A DNA stretch of 64,000 bases from positions 62,001 to 126,000 of the forward strand of contig JAPOVS010000023.1 of NCBI GenBank assembly GCA_026708055.1, written 5' to 3'. A program made the position numbers and the translations under genes. Below the pieces are notes generated by a model. That model did no database searches. It worked only from the letters and a program-made list of their open reading frames with translations, and was not told the origin of the DNA. The DNA is from a bacterium (lineage in GTDB: Bacteria; Actinomycetota; Acidimicrobiia; Acidimicrobiales; CATQHL01). Shown piece after piece: positions 49,978-58,320 of this stretch (within the stretch, counting starts at the first letter, position 1; each line of letters opens with the position of its first letter).

Positions 49978-51326
49978 GCGACGAGCTGCCACCGGGCTGG
50001 GCGGTGGCGAGCATGTCTGAGGTTGCTGAAGTACAGCTTGGCCGCCAACGATCCCCACAGCACCACACGGGTGATCAGATGCGCCCCTACCTCCGATCAG
50101 CCAACGTCACCTGGAACGGGATCGACCTTGGCGACGTCAAGGAAATGAACTTCGACGATGCTGACTTCGAGAAGTACCGGCTCCGGGCTGGCGACCTCCT
50201 GCTCAACGAGGCATCCGGCAGTCCGAACGAGGTTGGCAAGCCCGCGATTTGGCACGGTGAGATCGACGGCTGCTGCTTCCAGAACACGCTGCTACGCCTT
50301 CAGACGCCCGAACTCGATCGAGGATACGTGTACTGGTACTGCCATCTATCGGCCCGAAGTGGTCGCTTCGGCGATGCTGGCCGGGGCGTGAACATCAGGC
50401 ATCTCGGCAAGCAAGGCTTGGCCCGATTCCCGATCCCGATCGCGCCGGTGGCGGAGCAGAAGCGGATCGTCGCCGCCATCGAAGAACACTTCTCCCGACT
50501 CGACGCCGCCGAGGCCGCGCTGCGACTGGCCCTGAACCGACTCGACAACCTCAGGTCATCCATCCTCGCCGACGCCTTCCACGCCCGCAGCGAACTTCCT
50601 GAGGGCTGGCAGAAAATGACAATCTCTCAAGTCGCTGACGTACAGCTTGGTCGGCAGCGGTCGCCACAGCATCATTCCGGTGAGCAAATGCGGCCGTACC
50701 TGAGAGCCGCCAACGTCTCCTGGGAGGGCATTGTTCTCGACGATGTGAAGACAATGAACTTTGATGACGCTGACTTCGAGAAGTACCGGCTGACGCGAGG
50801 GGATCTGTTGCTCAACGAGGCTTCCGGCAGTCCCAACGAAGTCGGGAAACCAGCAATATGGGATGGACAGATCGAGGATTGCTGTTTCCAGAACACTCTG
50901 CTCCGCCTGCGGCCACGAGCCGTCGCGCTCCGCTATCTCTACTGGTACTGCTATCTCTCTGCCCTCAGCGGTGAGTTCGGCGAGGCCGGACGCGGGGTCA
51001 ACATCCGCCACCTTGGCAAGCAAGGACTTGCCCACTTCCCCATTCCGGTCGCGCCGCCGGGAATCCAAGACGAAGTCGTCGCACGAAACGACCAACAGAT
51101 GTCGGCGGTCGAGGAATCGCGGCGAACTCTCACAACCACCTTGCACCGCGTTGCCGCACTCCGGCGATCAGTCTTAGCAACGGCCTTCTCCGGGCGGCTC
51201 GTGCTGCAGGATCCTGACGATGAGCCTGCTTCGGTGCTTCTCGAGCGCATCGCCGCCACCCGGCCGGCGGGGCGCGTGTCGCAGAGCCGGTCGGCTCGCC
51301 CGCGGTCAGCCCGCGGCACCGCGTAA
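49974..51326 (+). CDS. hsdS: Type I restriction specificity subunit S with duplicated recognition domains
   Basis: A 450-residue HsdS. Target-recognition domain 1 (residues about 5-150) and domain 2 (about 209-350) are strikingly alike. Both contain VQLGRQRSPQHH, QMRPYLR, MNFDDADFEKYRL, GDLLLNEASGSPNEVGKPAIW, CCFQNTLLRL and GRGVNIRHLGKQGLA. Each is followed by a conserved helix (EQKRIVAAIEEHFSRLDAAEAAL and the C-terminal one) that sets the spacer between half-sites. Start GTG overlaps the hsdR stop. Two near-identical TRDs predict a palindromic bipartite target. Confidence 0.88.
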   Translation: MSDELPPGWAVASMSEVAEVQLGRQRSPQHHTGDQMRPYLRSANVTWNGIDLGDVKEMNFDDADFEKYRLRAGDLLLNEASGSPNEVGKPAIWHGEIDGCCFQNTLLRLQTPELDRGYVYWYCHLSARSGRFGDAGRGVNIRHLGKQGLARFPIPIAPVAEQKRIVAAIEEHFSRLDAAEAALRLALNRLDNLRSSILADAFHARSELPEGWQKMTISQVADVQLGRQRSPQHHSGEQMRPYLRAANVSWEGIVLDDVKTMNFDDADFEKYRLTRGDLLLNEASGSPNEVGKPAIWDGQIEDCCFQNTLLRLRPRAVALRYLYWYCYLSALSGEFGEAGRGVNIRHLGKQGLAHFPIPVAPPGIQDEVVARNDQQMSAVEESRRTLTTTLHRVAALRRSVLATAFSGRLVLQDPDDEPASVLLERIAATRPAGRVSQSRSARPRSARGTA

Positions 51327-51329
51327 CAA

Positions 51330-51354
51330 TTGACGTATATTATATCAAGATATA
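51330..51354 (+). promoter_or_regulatory. Internal promoter/operator candidate between hsdS and the next gene
   Basis: TTGACG at 51330-51335 is followed in an A/T-rich patch by TATATC-AA-GATATA (51341-51354), a perfect inverted repeat. It lies 44 nt upstream of the small gene at 51398. The palindrome sits where a repressor would block RNA polymerase. Confidence 0.5.
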
Positions 51355-51397
51355 TGGAAACTAGTTGTTATTTCTAGGATCGCCCTACACTCGCCGC

Positions 51398-51640
51398 ATG
51401 GCAGAACCAGATCGACGGCTCAGCGACGCCTACGACGTGGTCAGGGCCGCAGCGATCAATGCGGGGGATGCCGCGAAGTTCGCCGACAACTCGGCGCAGC
51501 GGGCCCATGCGGCTATTGAGGCGGCGGGACTCGCGCGCCGGTTCGCCAACGACGCCGCGAAGGAAGCCGTGGAAGCAAGGCTCCTCGCCCGGCGCGCCTC
51601 CATCTCGCTCGGCAAGTTGTTGGATATTCTCGACCCCTGA
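51398..51640 (+). CDS. Hypothetical Ala-rich small protein in the R-M locus
   Basis: An 80-residue protein (MAEPDRRLSDAYDVVRAAAI...), predicted to be all-helical and rich in Ala, Arg and Asp, with an amphipathic pattern suggesting helix pairing. It has no known motif. ATG 51398 follows the palindromic promoter. It lies between hsdS and the tandem-repeat gene, 18 nt before the latter, so it is probably co-transcribed with it and hsdM. Confidence 0.5.
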   Translation: MAEPDRRLSDAYDVVRAAAINAGDAAKFADNSAQRAHAAIEAAGLARRFANDAAKEAVEARLLARRASISLGKLLDILDP

Positions 51641-51658
51641 CGAGGGAGCCGCCGAGCG

Positions 51659-52585
51659 ATGCCAGCCAGAGAGCGTGAGCCAGACAACGTCCACAGGGCG
51701 CGGACGTACCGCGAGGAGGCCGCCCTACGGCGGCCCGGACCGAACCGCGACGCCCTGAACCGCCTCGCCGACGCGCTGGAAGCCACAGACGACATAGATC
51801 GCGTGCCGAACCGCGTCCTGAGCGCCGGCCTGCAAGCCTTAGGCAGCGACGACTACCTCGACCCCGACTATCCGCTGTATCAGACAGAGGCCCCCAAGCT
51901 TGACAACATCCGCAGGGCGCGGTCGTACCGCAAGGAGGCCGCCCTACGGCGGCCCGGACCGAACCGCGACGCCCTGAACCGCCTCGCCGACGCGCTGGAA
52001 GCCACAGACGACATAGATCGCGTGCCGAACCGCGTCCTGAGCGCCGGCCTGCAAGCCTTAGGCAGCGACGACTACCTCGACCCCGACTATCCGCTGTATC
52101 AGACAGAGGCCCCCAAGCTTGACAACATCCGCAGGGCGCGGTCGTACCGCAAGGAGGCCGCCCTACGGCGGCCCGGACCGAACCGCGACGCCCTGAACCG
52201 CCTCGCCGACGCGCTGGAAGCCACAGACGACATAGATCGCGTGCCGAACCGCGTCCTGAGCGCCGGCCTGCAAGCCTTAGGCAGCGACGACTACCTCTTG
52301 ACCGGCGACACCCCACCGCCGGGCGAACTCGAACCGACCGAGCACGACCCCAGCCATCGAGACGGCTCGTCCGATCAGACGGACGCCCGAGAGGCGGACC
52401 GCAAAGAGCTGCCGCCGATCCTCCGCCGGTCCGCTGCTGATCGTGCGCCCGGACCGAACCGCGACGCCCTGAACCGCCTCGCCGACGAACTCGAGACCAC
52501 CGGCGACGTCACCCTCGTCCGAAGCGCCACCCTGAGAGACGGCCTGCGCGCCCTGGGGTCGTTCGGAGACGCCGCCGAAGCCTGA
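51659..52585 (+). CDS. Hypothetical protein of three identical and one diverged tandem repeats
   Basis: A 308-residue protein made of three copies of a 73-residue unit. The core PGPNRDALNRLADALEATDD and RVPNRVLSAGLQALGSDDYL is likely two helices and a short extended part. After residue about 225 there is a Pro/Asp-rich linker and a fourth, diverged copy (PGPNRDALNRLADELETTGD...LRDGLRALGSFGD). The three main copies are identical in DNA as well. The protein has no known domain. Its position between hsdS and hsdM suggests a role linked to restriction-modification, but this is context only. Confidence 0.6.
   Translation: MPAREREPDNVHRARTYREEAALRRPGPNRDALNRLADALEATDDIDRVPNRVLSAGLQALGSDDYLDPDYPLYQTEAPKLDNIRRARSYRKEAALRRPGPNRDALNRLADALEATDDIDRVPNRVLSAGLQALGSDDYLDPDYPLYQTEAPKLDNIRRARSYRKEAALRRPGPNRDALNRLADALEATDDIDRVPNRVLSAGLQALGSDDYLLTGDTPPPGELEPTEHDPSHRDGSSDQTDAREADRKELPPILRRSAADRAPGPNRDALNRLADELETTGDVTLVRSATLRDGLRALGSFGDAAEA
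51719..52293. repeat. 219-bp tandem repeat (three copies)
   Basis: Copies begin at about 51731, 51950 and 52169 (marker CGGCCCGGACCGAACCGCGA), each exactly 219 bp apart, within the gene at 51659. The copies look identical by eye over most of their length. Copy number could change by recombination without breaking the frame because 219 is divisible by three. Confidence 0.9.
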
Positions 52586-52769
52586 CGCAGGACTGCGCGG
52601 CCCGCCCACGCGGCGCGGCCCGACCCCGACAGCGCGCCGAGGCTCCTCGATTGCTCGGCGCGCCCACTCCGGGGGCGACTCCCCGACGTGGAGGCCCGCT
52701 GAGTACTCTCCGGCCGGTGACTCCGCACAATGACCGTTCCGGCCGGGACCGCCCGCGCCGTCGCCGGCC

Positions 52770-54224
52770 ATGAGCGCCGATCCGAAGGCTCTGGTGCAGC
52801 GGCTGTGGGATTTCTGTGACGTTCTGCGTGACGACGGCCTGTCGTACGGGGAGTACTTGGAGCAGCTCACCTATCTGCTGTTCCTGAAGATGGCCGACGA
52901 GCAGTTCGAGCAGCTCGGCGGGCAGCGGGTGGTGCCCGCGGGTTTCGGCTGGCCGTCGCTGCTGCGGCGCTCGGGCGTCGAGTTGGAGCAGCACTACAGC
53001 ACGGTTCTCGAAGAGCTCGGCGCGGGCGACGACATGTTGGGGGTGGTGTTCCGCAAGGCACGCAACCGGGTGCAGGATCCGGCGAAGTTGGAGCGGCTCA
53101 TCAAGGAGTTCGTGGACCGCCACGAGTGGCTGAGCCTCGACGCCGACTTGAAGGGCGACGCCTACGAGGGCCTGATCGAGAAGACCGCCCAGGAGGGCGC
53201 CCGCGGTGCGGGCCAGTACTTCACGCCGCGGGCGCTGATCTCGGCCATCGTGGACGTGATGCTGCCGGGCCCCGACGACCGCGTCTGCGACCCGGCGTGC
53301 GGCACCGGCGGCTTCTTCCTCGGCGCCTACCAGTCGATCCTCCAGCGCTTCCCGCACCTGGAGCCGCATCAGACCGCGCACCTGCGGTCGGGCGCGTTCA
53401 CGGGCTGGGAGATCGCCGACCTGCCGGCGCGGCTGTGCGCCATGAACCTGCTGCTGCACGGCATCGAGAGCCCCGAGTCCGACTCGCCGGTCCACGTCGA
53501 CGACGCCCTGCGGGAGCGGCCCAGCGCCCGCTTCGACATGGTGCTCACGAACCCGCCGTTCGGGCGGTCCTCCACCGACAGCTACGAGCGCGACGACTTC
53601 TGGGCCGCGACCCGCAACAAGCAACTCAACTTCGTCCAGCACATCGCCGGCCTGCTGCGCATCGGCGGCACCGCGGCGGTGGTGGTGCCCGACAACGTGC
53701 TCTTCGAGGCCGGCGCCGGGGAGACAATCCGCCGCCGCCTGCTGGCCGACTGCGAGGTCCACACCCTGCTGCGCCTGCCGACGGGCATCTTCTACGCCCA
53801 AGGCGTCAAGGCCAACGTCCTGTTCTTCCGCCGCCGCCCCGGCGCCCAGCACCCCTGGACCCGCGAGCTGTGGGTCTACGACCTGCGCACCAACAAGCAC
53901 TTCACCCGCAAGCAGAACCCCCTCCGCCGCGCCGACCTCGACGACTTCGTAGCCTGCTACCGCCCCGGCGAACCCCACCGCCGCGAGCCCTCCGAACGCT
54001 TCAAGCGCTTCACCTACAACGAACTGCTGGCGCGCGACAAGGTCAGCCTCGACATCTTCTGGCTCCGCGACGACAGCCTCACCGATACCGACGACCTCCC
54101 ACCCCCCGCCGTCCTCGCCTCCGAAATCGCCGAAGACCTCCAAGCCGCCCTAGAAGAAATCCAAGCCCTCACCGAAAGCCTCGCAGCCACTCCGGGGACG
54201 AACGACGCCGCGGCCGGGAACTAA
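52770..54224 (+). CDS. hsdM: Type I restriction-modification N6-adenine methyltransferase subunit M
   Basis: A 484-residue HsdM. The N-terminal HsdM_N helical domain (LVQRLWDFCDVLRDDGLSYGEYLEQLTYLLFLKMADEQ) is followed by the N6-MTase domain with SAM motif VCDPACGTGGFFLGAY and catalytic NPPFG (about residue 260). C-terminal residues 450-484 are helical. It methylates adenine and forms M2S with HsdS. Gene order R-S-x-x-M is unusual, since hsdM and hsdS are normally adjacent. ATG 52770 follows the repeat gene by 184 nt. Confidence 0.93.
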   Translation: MSADPKALVQRLWDFCDVLRDDGLSYGEYLEQLTYLLFLKMADEQFEQLGGQRVVPAGFGWPSLLRRSGVELEQHYSTVLEELGAGDDMLGVVFRKARNRVQDPAKLERLIKEFVDRHEWLSLDADLKGDAYEGLIEKTAQEGARGAGQYFTPRALISAIVDVMLPGPDDRVCDPACGTGGFFLGAYQSILQRFPHLEPHQTAHLRSGAFTGWEIADLPARLCAMNLLLHGIESPESDSPVHVDDALRERPSARFDMVLTNPPFGRSSTDSYERDDFWAATRNKQLNFVQHIAGLLRIGGTAAVVVPDNVLFEAGAGETIRRRLLADCEVHTLLRLPTGIFYAQGVKANVLFFRRRPGAQHPWTRELWVYDLRTNKHFTRKQNPLRRADLDDFVACYRPGEPHRREPSERFKRFTYNELLARDKVSLDIFWLRDDSLTDTDDLPPPAVLASEIAEDLQAALEEIQALTESLAATPGTNDAAAGN

Positions 54225-54728
54225 CGCCGGCCGCTCGATCTGGATCTCCTGATCGAGTCGAAATAGCCGGCTTCGTGTGACAATCAGCGACCTCCTCGCC
54301 GAATCAAGGTCACAGAATGCCAAGTCGCGTAGAAGCGCAAGGACCCGACTGCTCACCGTCCGGAGAGGAGTCGGGTCTGCTTCCTCGAGCTACTGCTCTC
54401 GGTGTGGCCAGTCTCGCCGCAGCAGCCGCGAACTTCAATCTGTCGCGATTGGCCCGGCAGGCGATGCTCGGTAAGGCTGTCGCACCCCATTCCTACGATC
54501 GGGGCTGTGGATAATCGAGTTGCGAGGAGGGCCGTGGACGACCCTACCGCCGAGATAGGAACTGGGCACCTCCTCGAGTTGCATTTCGCTCCGCTGATAG
54601 CGCCGCCGGTGGGTGGCAGGCTGTACGTTAGATTGTCGATATCTTGCACATCGAATACTCGATAATTTATACATTAGAAATCCGTCTTTTGATACATCAA
54701 CAGCCCGACTTTTGGTACACTGGCATCA
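54225..54728. other. Gene-free gap with A/T-rich promoter patch
   Basis: About 500 bp without a supported gene. Bases 54630-54725 are A/T-rich (TTAGATTGTCGATATCTTGC, then TCGATAATTTATACATTAGA). Two related lines, CTTTTGATACATCAACA and CTTTTGGTACACTGG, sit directly before the ATPase ATG. This is the likely promoter and operator region of the DUF4143 gene. Confidence 0.4.
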
Positions 54729-56009
54729 ATGAGCGTCGGAGGGGCCGGACAGATCGACGACTGGTACGTGCCGCGGGTAGTGGACACACAACTGCAGGCC
54801 GCACTGCGAGCGTCACCCGCCGTCGTCCTCGAAGGGCCGCGGGCCTGCGGCAAGACGTCGACGGGCCGGGCGCACGCGCACAGCGAGGTCATGTTCGGTT
54901 CCGATCGCAGCGCGCGGCTGGCGGCACATGTCGACCCCGGCGAGATCCTGGTCGGGCCCGAACCGAGGTTGCTCGACGAGTGGCAATTGGCGCCGGAGAT
55001 CTGGAACCAGGTGCGGGCAGCAGGCGACGAAGGGCGCAGGCCCGGCCGCTTCATCCTGACCGGCTCCGCACTGCCCACCGACGACATCACCCGCCACACC
55101 GGGACCGGCCGCATCACGCGGGTCCGGATGCGTCCGATGTCACTGTTCGAGACAGGCCTGTCCTCGGGGACGGTCGCCTTGGACGATCTGTTCTCAGCGA
55201 ACGTCGGCTTCGTCAACGCGCCGGACCCCGGTCTGCGGGACCTGGTGGAAGCGACGTGCCGGGGAGGATGGCCGGCCTCCCTGGACATCGACCTCGTGGC
55301 GGCACAGAACTACGCCTCGTCGTATCTCGCCGAAGTCTGCCGGACCGACATTCCTCAACTGGGCGGCCCGGCTCGCGATCCCCTCGGGGTCACACGCCTG
55401 CTCCGGTCACTGGCCCGGAACGTGGCAACCGAGGCGTCGGAAAGCACGCTGGCAACGGACACCGGGGGCGAGCGACCGCTCGACCGGCGCACCGTCAGTG
55501 CCTACCTTGATGCTCTGGAGCGGCTCTTCGTCGTGGAGGACGTACCGGCATGGTCGATCGAGTTGCGATCCCGTGCCCGGCTCCGGCAGGCCGCGAAGCG
55601 CCATCTGACCGATCCCTCACTGGCAGTGGCCGCCCTCGGAGCCAACCCGGAGCGGCTGATCAGCGATCTAGGCACCTTCGGACTGTTGTTCGAGTCCCTT
55701 GCGGTTCGGGATTTGCGCGTCTATGCCGAGTCGAGCCGCTCGCACCTGGCGCACTACCGGGACAGCAGCGGCTTGGAAGTCGACATCATCATCGAACGTG
55801 GTGACGGAGCCTGGATCGCGCTCGAGATCAAACTCGGCGGCGAGGCCGCCATCGAGCACGCCGCCAAGTCCCTCCGCAAGCTGCGCGACACGGTCTCGGA
55901 CCGTCGCGTAGGCGACCCGTCGAACCTGGTCGTCGTGACCGCCAACGGCTACGGCTTCCGCCGAGAGGACGGCGTACAGGTGGTCCCGCTGACCGCCCTC
56001 GGTCCCTGA
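54729..56009 (+). CDS. AAA ATPase with DUF4143 domain
   Basis: A 426-residue protein. The N-terminal AAA_14 ATPase has Walker A GPRACGKTSTG (about 36-46) and Walker B-like RLLDEWQLAPEIW (about 78). The C-terminal DUF4143 region holds the nuclease-like signature SGLEVDIIIERGDGAWIALEIKLGG (about 350), a PD-(D/E)XK-type pattern. Such proteins are widespread in bacteria and archaea, frequently in accessory loci, and their function is not settled; a link to toxin or defence systems is suspected by some. It has a strong A/T-rich promoter region upstream. Confidence 0.85.
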   Translation: MSVGGAGQIDDWYVPRVVDTQLQAALRASPAVVLEGPRACGKTSTGRAHAHSEVMFGSDRSARLAAHVDPGEILVGPEPRLLDEWQLAPEIWNQVRAAGDEGRRPGRFILTGSALPTDDITRHTGTGRITRVRMRPMSLFETGLSSGTVALDDLFSANVGFVNAPDPGLRDLVEATCRGGWPASLDIDLVAAQNYASSYLAEVCRTDIPQLGGPARDPLGVTRLLRSLARNVATEASESTLATDTGGERPLDRRTVSAYLDALERLFVVEDVPAWSIELRSRARLRQAAKRHLTDPSLAVAALGANPERLISDLGTFGLLFESLAVRDLRVYAESSRSHLAHYRDSSGLEVDIIIERGDGAWIALEIKLGGEAAIEHAAKSLRKLRDTVSDRRVGDPSNLVVVTANGYGFRREDGVQVVPLTALGP

Positions 56010-56072
56010 GCGGGCTCGCCCACCTATCGGCCCGATGCGCTTCGGTGAGTGACTCGTGGGCTGCTGGTGGCG

Positions 56073-56564
56073 ATGACAACTTGGATCGTGCTCCTGCGAG
56101 GCGTGAACGTCGGTGGCCATCGCAAGCTGCCGATGGCTGCGCTGCGCGAGCTGCTCGCCGAGGTCGGCTTCGAGAACGTTCGCACGTACATCCAGAGCGG
56201 CAACATCGTCCTCGACTCGCCCGACGGTGACCGCGACTCGGTGGCCCACTCGGTTCAGGGTGCAATCGAGGAGCGCTTCGGGTTCGCTCCCCACACGTTT
56301 GTCCTCGGCGTCGACGCCTTCGATGCCGCCATCGACGCCAACCCGTTCCCCCAGAGCGAGCAGGACCCGAAGGCGGTCCACTTCTTCTTCCTCGCCGAAC
56401 CCGATCCGACCGCCGATCTGGACGGCCTGCGGGAACTGGCCACGCAGGGCGAGGAGTTCGTGCTGACCGAGCGGGTCCTCTACCTCCACACCCCCAACGG
56501 GTTCGGCCGGTCCAGGCTGGTCGAACGGATGCACCGGTTCATCGAGGCCGAGACGACAGCCCGC
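56073..56564 (+). pseudogene. DUF1697 protein gene (copy 1), C-terminus lost
   Basis: From ATG 56073 the frame encodes 164 residues nearly identical to the DUF1697 protein at 57651 (TTWIVLLRGVNVGG, MAALRELLAEVGFENVRTYIQSGN, FGRSRLVERMHRF). After TTAR the normal short ending is replaced by unrelated sequence. The frame then runs open to 57206 and overlaps the DUF6338 gene for over 500 bp. The overlap makes readthrough expression of the long form doubtful, so I treat it as a truncated copy. Confidence 0.65.
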
Positions 56565-56682
56565 GGTGACTCGCTTGCCGCTGAGGCAACCAAGCTGGCG
56601 AGCCGTATGCTGCGCTCGCTCCGAGTGGCACCTGCTTCCCCTGGCTTCCCCGACAGGACGAGACGAGGCGAAGGGAGAGTTG

Positions 56683-57360
56683 GTGTCAACGATCTTGCAG
56701 GCGACTGCCATACTCGGTGTGATCTTCCTCCCCGGGGCGCTGTTCGCTTGGGCGTTCGAGCGGCTGGCCGGCCAGTTCGGCATTCAACGCAAGGACCGGG
56801 CTCTGCGGTTCGTGGGCGGTTCGGCGGTCTTCTTCGCCCTCTTCTCGGCCCCGCTGTACTGGCTGTACGCCAACTACTGGCACGCGTTCGCCGGCGGCCA
56901 GCCCCTGCCGGGGTGGCTGGCGGTCGTGCCTCTCGCCTATGTAGCCCTGCCCGCGGCGGCAGGAACGCTCCTCGGCCGTGGCGTGCGGGTGGGCTGGAGG
57001 TGGACACGCGTGTTGTTCGGGGTAAGCCGTGCTCCGCGCGCCTGGGACTACTTGTTCGAGCACCGCCGCAAGGGGTGGGTGCGATGCCGACTGAAATCGG
57101 GCACCTGGATCGGAGGTGCCGTCGCCGAGGTCGGCAATCGGCAGTCGTTCGCAGCGCGCTACCCCGAACCGCAAGATCTGTACCTGGCCGCTACCATCGA
57201 TGTTGATCCCCGAACGGGCGAGTCCCACGGCGATTGGCAGACGGCGGCGCACGGCAACATCGGTGTCCTCCTCCGCTGGGAAGACATCGAGTACCTCGAG
57301 TTCATCCACGCAGACGAGAGGCAGGAAACCGATGTGGAAGGCGATCAAGAAGGCACTTAA
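56683..57360 (+). CDS. DUF6338-type membrane protein
   Basis: A 225-residue protein with three hydrophobic segments in the first 90 residues (ILGVIFLPGALFAWAF, FVGGSAVFFALFSAPLYWLY, WLAVVPLAYVALPAAAG). A soluble C-terminal half contains KGWVRCRLKSGTWIGGAV (about residue 133). GTG 56683 follows AGGGAGAG at a good distance and coincides with the first TM helix. Function is unknown. The C-terminal region has the look of a small beta-rich cytoplasmic domain that reads a ligand or partner. It lies between two DUF1697 copies. Confidence 0.7.
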   Translation: MSTILQATAILGVIFLPGALFAWAFERLAGQFGIQRKDRALRFVGGSAVFFALFSAPLYWLYANYWHAFAGGQPLPGWLAVVPLAYVALPAAAGTLLGRGVRVGWRWTRVLFGVSRAPRAWDYLFEHRRKGWVRCRLKSGTWIGGAVAEVGNRQSFAARYPEPQDLYLAATIDVDPRTGESHGDWQTAAHGNIGVLLRWEDIEYLEFIHADERQETDVEGDQEGT

Positions 57361-57538
57361 GTACCCGTTCGAGCGCGTCGAACCAAGACCGGAGGACTAC
57401 CACGCTTTCGTCGCCACAACGCCGATCAGCGAGATCGGACCCCCGCCGAAGGGACCGGGACTGGGAGGCGCCAGGCTTGACCTGCCACCGCCTCCGCCCG
57501 TGGACCGGGAGACGTCGTCGGCTCCACCGGCGGGATAA
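57332..57538 (+). CDS. Hypothetical small protein overlapping the DUF6338 gene
   Basis: A 68-residue protein (MWKAIKKALKYPFERVEPRP...). The basic amphipathic N-terminus is followed by a Pro/Gly-rich tail (GPPPKGPGLGGARLDLPPPPP). ATG 57332 overlaps the end of the DUF6338 gene by 29 nt and has a GAGAGGCAGG stretch upstream. Translational coupling with the DUF6338 gene is plausible; the family is unknown to me. Confidence 0.5.
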   Translation: MWKAIKKALKYPFERVEPRPEDYHAFVATTPISEIGPPPKGPGLGGARLDLPPPPPVDRETSSAPPAG

Positions 57539-57563
57539 GAGCCGAGTGCACAGCGAGTAGTCC

Positions 57564-57594
57564 CAAGCTGCTGGCGGCGATGACGACTTGGATC
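57564..57594 (+). pseudogene. 31-bp shard of the DUF1697 5' end
   Basis: Bases 57564-57594 are identical to 57635-57665 (CAAGCTGCTGGCGGCGATGA, then CGACTTGGATC), the start of the DUF1697 gene, 71 bp apart in direct orientation. It covers the Shine-Dalgarno-side sequence and the first codons, with no continuation. Confidence 0.7.
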
Positions 57595-57650
57595 ACGGGT
57601 CGTGGTGGCGGCCGACGGCGAGGGGTCGGCGTCGCAAGCTGCTGGCGGCG

Positions 57651-58181
57651 ATGACGACTTGGATCGTGCTCCTGCGCGGTGTGAACGTCGGTGGACGTCA
57701 CAAGCTGCCGATGGCTGCGCTTCGCGAGCTTCTCGTCGAGGTCGGCTTCGAGAACGTTCGCACGTACATCCAGAGCGGCAACATCGTCCTCGACTCGCCG
57801 GACGGCGACCGTGAGTCGGTGGCCCGCTTGATTCGGGACGCCATCGAGGGGCGCTTCGGGTTCGCTCCTCACGCGTTCGTCCTCGACATCGACGCCTTCG
57901 ACGCCGCCATCGCCGCCAATCCGTTCTCCCGGGGCAGCGAGGATCCGAAGGCGGTCCACTTCTTCTTCCTCGCCGAACCCGATCCGACCGCTGATCTGGA
58001 TGGCCTGCGGGAACTGGCCACGCGAGGCGAGGAGTTCGTGCTGACCGAGGAGGTCTTCTACCTCCACGCCCCGAACGGGTTCGGCCGGTCCAAGCTGGTC
58101 GAGCGACTGCACCGGTTCGTCGGCACCGAGACCACAGCCCGCAACTACCGGTCGGTGAGAGCCATCCGGGCGCTCGTTTGA
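57651..58181 (+). CDS. DUF1697 family protein (copy 2)
   Basis: A 176-residue protein: TTWIVLLRGVNVGGRHKLPMAALRE near the start, YIQSGNIVLDSPDGD, KAVHFFFLAEPDPT, FGRSKLVERLHRF. The family is an uncharacterised small alpha/beta fold found across bacteria. ATG 57651 is the start shared with copy 1. Copy 1 at 56073 is over 80 percent similar by eye but loses the C-terminal end; here the gene continues to VRAIRALV and a TGA. Confidence 0.8.
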   Translation: MTTWIVLLRGVNVGGRHKLPMAALRELLVEVGFENVRTYIQSGNIVLDSPDGDRESVARLIRDAIEGRFGFAPHAFVLDIDAFDAAIAANPFSRGSEDPKAVHFFFLAEPDPTADLDGLRELATRGEEFVLTEEVFYLHAPNGFGRSKLVERLHRFVGTETTARNYRSVRAIRALV

Positions 58182-58320
58182 TCCATCGCTAGCGCGGGCC
58201 ACCGATCATGGCAGGCGCGAGGGCAGGCCCAGGGAGCACTGTCGCACTCCCATCGTAGGGTTCGCATCATGACGGATCCTTCGACTGGCGCGGGCCGGCA
58301 TCGTCTAGGAAGCCGCTGAA

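Noticed and set aside
48283-50058. Long (591-codon) open frame antisense to hsdR
   Set aside because: Composition is typical of antisense reading of GC-rich coding DNA and it shows no recognisable domain.
56565-57206. Continuation of the first DUF1697 frame as a real fusion protein
   Set aside because: It overlaps the DUF6338 gene in another frame; the latter has TM segments, a good Shine-Dalgarno and domain-like sequence, while the extension is Arg/Pro/Gly-rich without homology.
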